From the IMG/VR virus record IMGVR_UViG_3300025889_000073, positions 62,001 to 126,000 of that record: DNA of 64,000 nucleotides; one strand, 5' to 3'. Every line of letters begins with the position of its first letter. Within the stretch, counting starts at the first letter, position 1. The stretch comes from a virus. Below, piece after piece: positions 42,102 to 51,310 of this stretch. Position numbers and translations under genes: made by a program. The notes beneath the pieces are model-generated. The model did no database searches, had not been told where the DNA came from, and saw only the letters and a program-made list of their open reading frames with translations.

Positions 42102-43667
42102 ATGACATCGAAAACATTTCAATCTTTCAGCTTCAATACAGCTGAGCAATTCAAAGAAAGCTTTTTTGAGGCTGCGCCAACAATTACTTATGTTTTTGTG
42201 GGTAACCACGTTCCTTGGCCGGACGAAAATAATCCTCCTGTCGTTTTAGGTTCTCTTAATTATGAGAAAGATGCCTGGGATAATATGTTTGCTGCAAAGA
42301 AAATCACAGGAAATGACGTTGAATTGGTTGTGCCTTGGGCCGAATGGTTTTCCGGAAATACTTATAAACAGTACGACAATACTTTAGAAACACAAGAACT
42401 GTTGAGTGCAAATACGGATGCAGGTATAGATCAGATGTATGTTATTACTGATGAAAGAAATGTTTATAAATGTCTTAGTAATAATCAAGGTATAGCATCA
42501 ACAACAAAACCATCAGGTGATTATACCTCATCTAACGGCACAATAACTATGGCCGATGGATACATTTGGAAATATATGTTCAATGTTCCAATTTCAAATC
42601 GTTTTTTTGCAAATACTGAATGGTTTCCAGCACCTACAAGTTCAAGTCGGCAAGGTTTTAATGTAGACAGTACTGGTGTTGTTGATGGACAAATAACTAC
42701 TATAGTTGTTGAAAATGAAGGATCAGGTTACAGAAAAGTAAATTCAAATTCAAATCTTTATATTGCTGGTCAAACATCTTTAGGGTTTGCAAATACAAAT
42801 TATATTACTGAAAATATGGCTGTTTCTGGTATTGGTATTCCTGGTGGAACTTACATTACCTCTGTTGATTCTTTAACGAAAACAGTTAATCTTTCAATGG
42901 CAACATATTCTGCTGGCGGTGGCAGCACATCTGGAAATACAATATTCATTACACCAAGATTTTTCATTGAAGGTGATGGCACAGGTTGTGAAATAGAACC
43001 AATATCTAATACCTTAAACTTTTCATCTACAATAGCTTCTATAAATGTAATAAGTTTTGGTACTGGTTATACGAGAGCAAATGTTGTTACTTCTGGCGCC
43101 GGCACAAATTTTTCTGCCAGAGTTATAACTGGTCCTAAATTTGGTCATGCATATAATCCTGCAAAAGAATTAAATGCAAATAATGTTATGGTCAGAGTTA
43201 GAGTAGGAGAATTAGATTCTACTGAAGGTGGATTAATTAGAGATGATACTTCTTTTAGACAAATAGGAATGGTAAGGAATCCATATAAATATGGACAAAC
43301 AGTTACAACAAATAATGAAAATTCTAATACGGTAATTTCTCAAACAACTGATTTGACTGTAGTTTCTGGTTCCGTTTATACACAAAATGAAATTGTTTAT
43401 CAAGGAACAGATTTGGCCAATGCTACATTTTCTGGTTTCTTACAATCGGAAGAAAGTAATGTTTTAAAAATTACTAGAGTAAAAGGAACTCCAGCAATAG
43501 GAACAGCTGTTGTTGGAGAAACATCAGGTACTTCCAGGTCTTTACTTTCTATTAAAAATCCAGAGTTTGAACCTTATTCTGGTGCTGTGATATATATGGA
43601 AAATAATGAGAAAGTGGAAAGAACAGAAGGTCAATCAGAAATAATAAAATTTGTCGTTAGATTTTAG
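42102..43667 (+). CDS. 8: gp8 baseplate wedge subunit
   Basis: The 521-residue protein opens FNTAEQFKESFFEAAPTITYVFVGNHVPWPDENNPP, continues DAWDNMFAAKKITGNDVELVVPWAEW and QMYVITDERNVYKCLSNNQG, then ADGYIWKYMFNVP. This is the gp8 signature in T4-like phages. gp8 is the wedge component that binds gp10, gp7 and gp6. It is much longer than T4 gp8 (334 residues) because of two Gly-rich GSGY/GTGY insertions (about residues 200-345, VENEGSGYRKVNS and ISFGTGYTRANV). The C-terminal third (MVRVRVGELDSTEGGLIRDDTSFRQIGMVRNP) is again gp8-like. It ends 8 bp before the DUF4815 gene. Confidence 0.88.
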   Translation: MTSKTFQSFSFNTAEQFKESFFEAAPTITYVFVGNHVPWPDENNPPVVLGSLNYEKDAWDNMFAAKKITGNDVELVVPWAEWFSGNTYKQYDNTLETQELLSANTDAGIDQMYVITDERNVYKCLSNNQGIASTTKPSGDYTSSNGTITMADGYIWKYMFNVPISNRFFANTEWFPAPTSSSRQGFNVDSTGVVDGQITTIVVENEGSGYRKVNSNSNLYIAGQTSLGFANTNYITENMAVSGIGIPGGTYITSVDSLTKTVNLSMATYSAGGGSTSGNTIFITPRFFIEGDGTGCEIEPISNTLNFSSTIASINVISFGTGYTRANVVTSGAGTNFSARVITGPKFGHAYNPAKELNANNVMVRVRVGELDSTEGGLIRDDTSFRQIGMVRNPYKYGQTVTTNNENSNTVISQTTDLTVVSGSVYTQNEIVYQGTDLANATFSGFLQSEESNVLKITRVKGTPAIGTAVVGETSGTSRSLLSIKNPEFEPYSGAVIYMENNEKVERTEGQSEIIKFVVRF

Positions 43668-43675
43668 GAAAAAAT

Positions 43676-46600
43676 ATGGCACTTGTACAAAACTTTAATG
43701 TAAATCCTTATTACGATGATTATGACGAAGATAAAAAATTTCTTCGTATGTTGTTTCGTCCAGGTTATTCTGTTCAAGCAAGAGAACTAACTCAATTACA
43801 AACTATTTTACAAAAACAAGTAGAAAGATTTGGTAATCACATTTTCACAAGCGGTTCAACAGTTTCAGGCGCAGAAATTCAAATTTCAACCAGTCGTGTT
43901 TATCATAAATTAGAAACAACAACCAGTGCCGGGAATGCTATTGATGTCAATAACTTTCTAGGTAAAACAATAGGAAATGCTCATGCTTTGGCTTCTGGTG
44001 GAGGTTTAGGTAAAGTAATTGCTGTTTTTGAAGCAGAAGGCTCCGACCCTCCCACAATTATTGTTTCCTACACTACAGGTTTAGAATTGGTTGATGGTGA
44101 AACATTCTTCACAATCGATGATGATTTATTTGAAGCACGTTTAGTTTCTTCAAGCTCTTCTGGTAAATGTTCTGTCTGTCAAGTTGGTGAAGGAATTCTT
44201 TACATTGAAGGTTTTTTTGTTAAAATTAATCCTCAAACATTAGTACTAGACAAATATACTAATGATAGTACATATCGTGTTGGTATTCAATATGATGAGT
44301 ACATAGTTGATTCTGCTTCAGACACATCACTTTTAGACCCGGCTCTAAACGCTTCAAATTATCAAGCTCCTGGTGCAAACAGATATAAAGTTGAATTAAC
44401 TTTAGCAAAAAGATTAATTAATTCTACAGATGATACGAAGTTTTTTGAGTTTAAAAGAATTATAAATGGTGAAACTACCAAAACAAGAGATAGTACAATT
44501 TATTCAGACCTATTGAATTATATGGCTGAAAGAACTTATGATGAATCTGGTAATTATACAGTAAATCCATTTAAAATTTATTTAAAAGACCATGTTCCTG
44601 CAATTGGAGGAACTTCTGATGAAACCAAATTTACAGCAAAATTGAGTGAAGGTCATGCATACGTTAGAGGATATTCTGTTGGTAAAAAATCTTCAACAAA
44701 TTTGACTATAGATAAAGCAAGAGATGTTCAATCTGTACAGAATTATAATATTAATACACCTTATGGAAATTATTTAACTGTTGCTAATACAAAAGGTTTA
44801 TTTGATATTAGTGAAATGGCTACATATGATTTACATATTGTTCAGCCTCAACAACTAGAATTAGCAAATACGAGAACTTATGAAAATTCAAAAATTGGAA
44901 CAACTCGTATTAGAGAAATTGAATATGATTCTGCTGTTGATACTACTAATGGTGAAACACACAAACACCGCCTATATCTATTTGACACGAGATTTATTCC
45001 ATTTACAGGAAATCCAGTTGCAGCAACAACAAATTCAATAACATTACCGCTAAATGGTTATTCTTCTGCTGTTACTAATGCATATGTTGGTGCTACAATA
45101 AGAATTTCTGCCGGTACCGGTGCTGATAATGTAAAACACACCATTACTTCATATGCACCAGTAACAAGAATAGCAACAATTGAAGATAACTTTTCAACAA
45201 CACCAACTTCAGGTTCAACATTTGTTATTGATTATAATATTAAAGATATTGAATCAGTAGCTAAAATAAATGCTGCTGTTAAAATTATTAGTTCTGCTAA
45301 TGTTGCTAATGCTAATAAAGTTGATTCTTTAGCTTCTGGAGATACTTTTTATTCTGAAACGGATGGTAAAGGTTTGGTCTTTAGAGTTCCTCAAAGTTTT
45401 GTTGAATTTGGAATGACAGATAAACAGTTCAGAGGAAAATATGTTTGGAAAAACGTACAAGTTACTTCTGGTCTTGCCTCAATATCAACAGGTTCAATAT
45501 CAGCAACAAATTTGACAAACAGAGCTTTTGTTGGTACCGGTGGTTTATCGGATTCTGTAAAAAGAGAACATTTTATTGTGACCGCAAATACAATGGGTGC
45601 AGCTACAGCATTTACAAATGGTGAATTGATTCCAATGGATAGTTCACTAACAAGGAATATTAGTGTTAGTCCGTCAACAACTGCATCATTTAATTTTAAC
45701 ACCTCTCAAAACTTTACTGTTGATATTGTAGCTACTGTTGATTTTAACTCGGCAGAACAGAAAACAAAAACACTTGTTACTGCCAATACAACAGTTGTTG
45801 GACCAGGAACTTCTTATTCTGTAGGAGGTTCAACTGTTTATCCTGACGATGGACAAATAGCAATACCCACACCAAATAAAATTCCAGGAAGTTCAGACAG
45901 TTTGTATACATCTGATATTTTTAAATTGGAAGGAAAATTTCAAGAAGAATATGGATATTTTTCCACAATTACAGGCGGAATTACAAAACGCAGTTCATTT
46001 AGAGTTATCGATTCTTTAAATATATCTAATCCAGTTTCAAATGCAGATTTGTCTGACACTTCTAAAGACATTACAGATAGATATATTTTAAATGATGGTC
46101 AAAGAGATGAATATTATGACCACGGTTCAATTACATTGAGACCTGGTTTTCCTCCACCAACAGGACAAATATTGGTATTATTTAATTATTTTGACCACGG
46201 TAGTGGTACAACAGGTTATTTTAATTTAGATTCCTATAATCAAAACACTTCTTTAGATTCAGTAGAATCAGTAAGATACGCTAAGATTCCTTTGTTTAGA
46301 AGTCCAACTTCAGGAAAAACATACAAGTTAAGAGATTGTATTGATTTTAGACCTAGAAGAACAGATAGAGACACAAGTATACCTAATTTCGAATTGACTG
46401 GTATATCTATACCCAAGTCTGGTGAATCTTTGGATTGTGATTATTCTTATTATTTACCTAGAATAGACAGAATCGTTATTCGAGATGATTTGAAATTTGA
46501 TGTTATTAGAGGAATACCTGCTATAACTCCTCAAACACCAAACGAGCCACCAAACGCAATGACATTGTATACGTTGAGTGTTTTTCCATTTACATTTTTT

Positions 46601-48937
46601 CCAACAGTTGATACTCAAGTTAAATATGTCGAAAATAAACGATATACGATGCGTGACATTGGTAAGTTAGAAAAGCGTATTAGTAATTTGGAATATTATA
46701 CATCTTTAAATACTTTAGAAAAATCTACTCAAGACTTAACGGTTTTGGATAGTAACGGATTAGAAAGATTTAAAAATGGTATTTTAGTTGATGCTTTTAG
46801 AGGACACCAAGTTGGTGACGTTACTAATTTAGATTACAAATGTTCAATTAATGCTAAAGGTGGAGAATTAAGGCCTTCGTTTACACAAAAGGGTTATAAT
46901 TTTCAAGTCAATACTTCAATAAGTACTGTAACGACACATTCTGGTGTTATTTCTTCACCAGCTTACACAATTCAACCTTTAATAGAACAGAATATAGCCT
47001 CAAAGAGTTTATCTGTTAATCCTTTCACACTCAATAATTATATTGGCACAATTAAATTTTGGCCTGCTGGAGATTTTTGGATTGATACAGAGACTAGGCC
47101 AGATGTTTTAATTAATTTAGATGGCGAAAATGATGCTTGGGAAGCAATTGGTGCTGCATTTGAAGATTTACGGCCAGCTGGTTTTGAACAGAATTGGGAT
47201 CCTTGGAGTGCAAATTTTGCTGGTAAATATCAAGAAGACACCGTAACTACAACACAAGATTATTCAGAAGGTTATTTAGATTATCAAGACACAATTGAAA
47301 CTACTTATGGTATTCAATATTATTCTAGAGAAAGAACTGGTACACAAAACACTATTGTTCCCGAAAGAGTATATGCTGATATTGGTAGAAGGCAAGTAGA
47401 TTTGAGTGTCATACCTTATATTAGAGAACAATACATTTACGCTAAAGTTACTGGATTAAAACCTAACATTTATCATTACATTTATGGTGAACAAGGTGAT
47501 GATGATGACACAAAATATTTTGAACATCCTTCGGTTGCTTGGTTATATGATGTTAATGGTATTTTTAATGATAAGTATGGAATTTTTGAAGAAGTGACAT
47601 CCAGTAGTGGAGGAACGGCAAGGGTCATGAAAGCTTCAACAAGAAGTTGGTCATTGGAAAGTCCATTCATATATCTTTCTGATGTTAGAGGTGATTGGAA
47701 TCTAAATGACACAATTACTGGTTCTGTTAGTGGAAGTACTGCAAAAATTGATGTTATGTTTTGGAATAATGGTAACGTCATTTCTTCTGGTGCTAACACA
47801 TTAGAGATGGGTTCAGGTGCTCCATACGATGACCTTTATGTTGATGTTCCAGCCGAATATGCAGGATTAACATTCAATTCTGGTTCCAAAACTTTAGAAG
47901 ATGCAAAAACCGTTAATGAATTTTATAACGTAAGAATTATTTCGGGTACAGGTATTGGTCAACAAAGAACAATTACTGCATATAATGGAACAACAAAAGT
48001 TGCGACATTAGATTCCAATTGGGATGTTCAACCTGATAGCACTTCTAGATGGTCGGTCGGTAGATTGCAATCGGATGACCACGGTGAATGCCACGGCAGA
48101 TGGTTTTTACCAAATTATTCACCCACAACATATGATAACGGTAGACGATATTTAACAGGAACTAGATTAATCAGATTCACAGATTCTTATTTAAATAATC
48201 CTTTAGCTTGTTCATCTATGGCAGAAGAAAATTGGATTGCTCAAGGTGTTTTGAATACTGTTGAAAATGTAACAGTTTCTGTTCGTGTACCAACAATTGT
48301 ACCTGTGCAAATTTATGACCTGGAAGAAAATTATACATACGAATCTTCGGTTGTTGATACTGAAGTTGTGGGTACAGTTTTAGTTAAAGATCGTACTCCG
48401 CCGCCTCCATCAGCAGGTAGTGGATGTAAAATTATCTGTGCTCAAATGTCCGATTTAGGATTTTTCTCGCCTGAAATCAATGATGCGGACCAAAGATTTG
48501 GCAGAAGATTACAAAGAAGATTTCCAAGAATTTATAATGGATACGTTTATTGGGCAAAAACTATTGTTGATTGGAACAAAGGAAAAGGTCCAAATCTGTA
48601 TCTTTGGGACATGAAAGATAATGGTGAAATGCAAAAAAATATTTCTTTGTATATGACACAGGAGTTAGCAAGACCTTGGTCGCAAGAAATGGCCAAATTG
48701 GAAGGAGTTAAAACAAACACCTCGATTACAGGTAAATTTATATTCTGGTTTGGTTTCTTAATCTCTGCTCTTGTCGGTTTATTTAAGCCTGATATAACAA
48801 AATCGGATTCTAAACTAAAAGGTTATACAATTTTGACCATTATGTTGACAATGTTTACCGCAATTAAATTTGTCAAGTTAATCGGTAAACCATTTGGTTT
48901 TTTAAAAAATTTAAAACAAAAATTAATTAGGAATTAA
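43676..48937 (+). CDS. large baseplate structural protein, DUF4815 / gp10-like, with C-terminal membrane-like helices
   Basis: The 1753-residue protein opens with FNVNPYYDDYDEDKKFLRMLFRPGYSVQARELTQLQTILQKQVERFG (about 6-52), the DUF4815 signature of T4-like marine phage baseplates. The body is beta-rich, with a helix block KRISNLEYYTSLNTLEKSTQDLTVLDSNG near residue 1000 that resembles T4 gp10-type wedge arms. The C-terminal 200 residues are distinct: CKIICAQMSDLGFFSPE, RIYNGYVYWAKTIVDWNKG, then two hydrophobic helices at about 1685-1703 and 1716-1736 and a Lys-rich end. Membrane-like helices are odd in a baseplate protein. The following gene carries what is usually the C-terminal part of gp10-like proteins in related phages, so the gene may have split. 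Confidence 0.78.
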   Translation: MALVQNFNVNPYYDDYDEDKKFLRMLFRPGYSVQARELTQLQTILQKQVERFGNHIFTSGSTVSGAEIQISTSRVYHKLETTTSAGNAIDVNNFLGKTIGNAHALASGGGLGKVIAVFEAEGSDPPTIIVSYTTGLELVDGETFFTIDDDLFEARLVSSSSSGKCSVCQVGEGILYIEGFFVKINPQTLVLDKYTNDSTYRVGIQYDEYIVDSASDTSLLDPALNASNYQAPGANRYKVELTLAKRLINSTDDTKFFEFKRIINGETTKTRDSTIYSDLLNYMAERTYDESGNYTVNPFKIYLKDHVPAIGGTSDETKFTAKLSEGHAYVRGYSVGKKSSTNLTIDKARDVQSVQNYNINTPYGNYLTVANTKGLFDISEMATYDLHIVQPQQLELANTRTYENSKIGTTRIREIEYDSAVDTTNGETHKHRLYLFDTRFIPFTGNPVAATTNSITLPLNGYSSAVTNAYVGATIRISAGTGADNVKHTITSYAPVTRIATIEDNFSTTPTSGSTFVIDYNIKDIESVAKINAAVKIISSANVANANKVDSLASGDTFYSETDGKGLVFRVPQSFVEFGMTDKQFRGKYVWKNVQVTSGLASISTGSISATNLTNRAFVGTGGLSDSVKREHFIVTANTMGAATAFTNGELIPMDSSLTRNISVSPSTTASFNFNTSQNFTVDIVATVDFNSAEQKTKTLVTANTTVVGPGTSYSVGGSTVYPDDGQIAIPTPNKIPGSSDSLYTSDIFKLEGKFQEEYGYFSTITGGITKRSSFRVIDSLNISNPVSNADLSDTSKDITDRYILNDGQRDEYYDHGSITLRPGFPPPTGQILVLFNYFDHGSGTTGYFNLDSYNQNTSLDSVESVRYAKIPLFRSPTSGKTYKLRDCIDFRPRRTDRDTSIPNFELTGISIPKSGESLDCDYSYYLPRIDRIVIRDDLKFDVIRGIPAITPQTPNEPPNAMTLYTLSVFPFTFFPTVDTQVKYVENKRYTMRDIGKLEKRISNLEYYTSLNTLEKSTQDLTVLDSNGLERFKNGILVDAFRGHQVGDVTNLDYKCSINAKGGELRPSFTQKGYNFQVNTSISTVTTHSGVISSPAYTIQPLIEQNIASKSLSVNPFTLNNYIGTIKFWPAGDFWIDTETRPDVLINLDGENDAWEAIGAAFEDLRPAGFEQNWDPWSANFAGKYQEDTVTTTQDYSEGYLDYQDTIETTYGIQYYSRERTGTQNTIVPERVYADIGRRQVDLSVIPYIREQYIYAKVTGLKPNIYHYIYGEQGDDDDTKYFEHPSVAWLYDVNGIFNDKYGIFEEVTSSSGGTARVMKASTRSWSLESPFIYLSDVRGDWNLNDTITGSVSGSTAKIDVMFWNNGNVISSGANTLEMGSGAPYDDLYVDVPAEYAGLTFNSGSKTLEDAKTVNEFYNVRIISGTGIGQQRTITAYNGTTKVATLDSNWDVQPDSTSRWSVGRLQSDDHGECHGRWFLPNYSPTTYDNGRRYLTGTRLIRFTDSYLNNPLACSSMAEENWIAQGVLNTVENVTVSVRVPTIVPVQIYDLEENYTYESSVVDTEVVGTVLVKDRTPPPPSAGSGCKIICAQMSDLGFFSPEINDADQRFGRRLQRRFPRIYNGYVYWAKTIVDWNKGKGPNLYLWDMKDNGEMQKNISLYMTQELARPWSQEMAKLEGVKTNTSITGKFIFWFGFLISALVGLFKPDITKSDSKLKGYTILTIMLTMFTAIKFVKLIGKPFGFLKNLKQKLIRN

Positions 48938-48938
48938 T

Positions 48939-50474
48939 ATGGCCGGATTTATTGACCCAGTAGCGCAAACATTTTTTGTTGATGCAGGACTTCATCGTAA
49001 AGGTGTTTATGTGCATAGTGTTGATTTGGTGTTTTATAGAAAAGACACCACAACTTATCAACCTTTTAAACTACAATTAAGACCTACAGTTAATGGTTAT
49101 CCACATTCTTCTATGATACACAGTAGTGCTTCTTTAGGTGAAGTTTCTTTGTTGCCTGAAGATATTAATATCGTAGATTTGGAGACTACAGTTCCCAATT
49201 TGAATAATTCGAATCATTATACTAGATTTGTATTTGGAGCTCCTGTACACTTATTACCTGGTGAACACGCTATAGTGATGTATACAAATTCAGATAATTA
49301 TTCGGTGTATGTTTCCGAAATTGGAGATGTTAGATTAGGCGATACAACAGGAAGAAGAATTGATAAACAGCCTTATGTTGGTTCTTTTTTCAAATCCCAA
49401 AACGGTTCAACGTATACAGCTTCACAAGAAATTGACTTAATGTTTAGAGTTAATTTTTGTCAATTTTCAAATGTTCAAAAAGTTCTTTATGCTGACAATG
49501 TTTTTCCAGAAGCTAATTTAGAATATGATATTGTAAAATTAACTTCACGAGATTTAAGTTTTCAAAATACCAGTATAAGTTATTCTTATTTGGGTACATC
49601 AAATACAACTTTGACATTAGGTTCCACTTACGATGATATCATTTTAGAAAAAGATGATTATTTAAATGAACGTAATATAGTATTAAATGACAAGCTTTCA
49701 TTTCGAATTAAAGCTTTAATGAGTACAGAAGACCCAGATGTTGCTCCAATTGTTGATGTTGAAGGATTAGGACTCATTTCAACAAAATATCATATCAATG
49801 ATTGTGGATTGCAAGCGTCTAATTTTTCCATTACAAATCCTGGTTCTGGTTATTCAGCTAATGTTAATTTAACTATTACAGGTTTAAATGGCCAAGGTTC
49901 TGGAGCTGTTGCTAAAGGTGTATACAATTCCGTAACAGGAAAAATTGATAGTGTTGAAGTAACCAATCCTGGAAGTGGATATGTTGATGGTATAACAGTA
50001 ACTCCGGCATCAGGTTCTGCTACGTTTTATATTGAATCAGAATTAGATAATAAAGGTGGCCCAGCTTTGGCTAGATACATTACAAGAAATGTAACTTTAA
50101 ATGATGGTTTTGATGCTAATTATATTAGAGTTATATTAGATGGTTATCAACCTCAAGACTCTACAATAGAAGTGTATTATAGAGTTTTAGCTGATGAGGA
50201 TCCAACATTTTTTACAGATAGACCTTATGTTAGAATGAGAAATGTTCAACAAGGCAATGAAAATTTATTAAATTCTACAAGAGCTTCTATTCCAGGACAA
50301 TTTATAGAATATCTGTTTATACCTGAAACCGATGACACTTCTTATATTAGTAATCAAAATGGTATTTTATATAATACATTCAAAACATTTTCTATTAAAA
50401 TTGTTATGAGAACTGCAAATCCTGCTCGAACTCCTATAATTAAAAACTTGAGAGTATTGGCATTAGCACCATGA
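48939..50474 (+). CDS. baseplate/tail structural protein, gp10-like C-terminal half
   Basis: The 511-residue protein opens GFIDPVAQTFFVDAGLHRKGVYVHSVDLVFYRKD and continues FKLQLRPTVNGYPHSSMIHSSAS. In cyanophages this DPLAQTFF...GVFVTSVDLFF block lies inside long gp10-like structural proteins, so here it stands alone. A beta-sandwich follows (LLPGEHAIVMYTNSDNYSVYVSEIG). Residues 294-367 form a GSGY module (ITNPGSGYSANVNLTITG, VTNPGSGYVDGITVTPASG) like those in gp6 and gp8. It starts 1 bp after the DUF4815 gene and overlaps the next by 4 bp (ATGA). The role is likely in the outer baseplate that holds fibres. Confidence 0.72.
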   Translation: MAGFIDPVAQTFFVDAGLHRKGVYVHSVDLVFYRKDTTTYQPFKLQLRPTVNGYPHSSMIHSSASLGEVSLLPEDINIVDLETTVPNLNNSNHYTRFVFGAPVHLLPGEHAIVMYTNSDNYSVYVSEIGDVRLGDTTGRRIDKQPYVGSFFKSQNGSTYTASQEIDLMFRVNFCQFSNVQKVLYADNVFPEANLEYDIVKLTSRDLSFQNTSISYSYLGTSNTTLTLGSTYDDIILEKDDYLNERNIVLNDKLSFRIKALMSTEDPDVAPIVDVEGLGLISTKYHINDCGLQASNFSITNPGSGYSANVNLTITGLNGQGSGAVAKGVYNSVTGKIDSVEVTNPGSGYVDGITVTPASGSATFYIESELDNKGGPALARYITRNVTLNDGFDANYIRVILDGYQPQDSTIEVYYRVLADEDPTFFTDRPYVRMRNVQQGNENLLNSTRASIPGQFIEYLFIPETDDTSYISNQNGILYNTFKTFSIKIVMRTANPARTPIIKNLRVLALAP

Positions 50475-50713
50475 GTACCGTAGATAATACAATTGTTGTA
50501 CAAACAGAAGATAAAAATCTTTTAAGAGATACTAACTCTAAAGGATTGTTGTTTAATAATAAAGCAGAATTGCAAAAATATCAATCTAGAAAAAACTTTA
50601 TGGCCAGTATTAAACAAGAGAAAATGCAAGAGAATTCTAGAATACAAAAATTAGAAAATGAAATGAGTGAAATTAAAAACTTACTTCTTCAACTAATAGA
50701 AAAAGAGAAATAA
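50471..50713 (+). CDS. small coiled-coil protein of the tail fibre block
   Basis: This 80-residue, charged protein contains TEDKNLLRDTNSKGLLFNNKAELQKY and a C-terminal coiled coil, KMQENSRIQKLENEMSEIKNLLLQLIEKE (about residues 50-79). It overlaps the previous stop by 4 bp and abuts the next start, so it is tightly coupled in the operon. I recall similar small proteins in marine T4-like phages next to structural genes, without a function. A chaperone or scaffold for fibre assembly would suit the size and coiled coil, but this is inferred. Confidence 0.7.
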   Translation: MSTVDNTIVVQTEDKNLLRDTNSKGLLFNNKAELQKYQSRKNFMASIKQEKMQENSRIQKLENEMSEIKNLLLQLIEKEK

Positions 50714-51043
50714 ATGGCCGGATATTCAGAACTTACGATAGAACAAGGAGCCACGTTTTCTACTGATATCACAATAAGTGAACCATCAGGAGACCCTATA
50801 AATTTGTCTGATTACACAGCTTCTTCTCAAATGAGAAAATCTTATTATTCAAATACTGCGGTTTCTTTAAACGCAACAGTTTCAAACCCCACTTCTGGAA
50901 TAGTTACAATTGGATTAACTGCGGCTCAATCGGCAAATGTTAATCCAGGAAGATATGTTTATGATGTAATTATTACTCGAAATTCTAATGTTACCAGAGT
51001 GGTTGAGGGTATTATAACGGTGTTGCCATCAGTAACGAGGTAA
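50714..51043 (+). CDS. beta-sandwich tail accessory protein (BppU/Ig-like)
   Basis: The 109-residue protein is a single predicted beta domain: LTIEQGATFSTDITISEPSG, NLSDYTASSQMRKSYYS, TVSNPTSGIVTIGLTAAQSANVNPGRYVYDVIITRNSNVTRVVEGIITVLPSV. This layout (opening strand, D-Y-ASSQMRKSYYS, gly-rich turns, GRYVYDV) is frequent in phage tail proteins related to the lactococcal BppU N-terminus, which joins fibres to the baseplate. It directly follows the coiled-coil gene with no gap. A joint between baseplate and fibre is likely but not proven. Confidence 0.72.
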   Translation: MAGYSELTIEQGATFSTDITISEPSGDPINLSDYTASSQMRKSYYSNTAVSLNATVSNPTSGIVTIGLTAAQSANVNPGRYVYDVIITRNSNVTRVVEGIITVLPSVTR

Positions 51044-51046
51044 AAA

Positions 51047-51298
51047 ATGCCTATAAATGTTACAATAAACACGACATCGAACCAACAAGTTCAATTAAAA
51101 CCGCCTCCGAAGACTCAGGTTACTGTTTCGAACGCTAGACAACAATATGAACTGAACGATTTAGTTGACGTTGATACGAGTGGTTCCGACAACGGAGAAG
51201 TCTTACAGTTCGATTCGGCAAATAATAAATACATCATAGCGGAACCAACAAATTTAAACTCAAATAACATTACCAACGTAAATGGCGGTCTTTTTTAA
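51047..51298 (+). CDS. small fibre-associated protein
   Basis: This 83-residue polar protein has a low-complexity start (NVTINTTSNQQVQLKPPPKTQVTVS) and the segment YELNDLVDVDTSGSDNGEVLQFDSANNKYI (about residues 38-67). That stretch (a DL-DVD...NGEVLQFDS-NKY pattern) is a common phage tail-fibre head motif. It lies 3 bp after the beta-sandwich gene and 12 bp before a fibre gene. It may be a small fibre joint. It is too short for a receptor-binding domain. Confidence 0.68.
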   Translation: MPINVTINTTSNQQVQLKPPPKTQVTVSNARQQYELNDLVDVDTSGSDNGEVLQFDSANNKYIIAEPTNLNSNNITNVNGGLF

Positions 51299-51310
51299 TA
51301 GGAAATAAAA

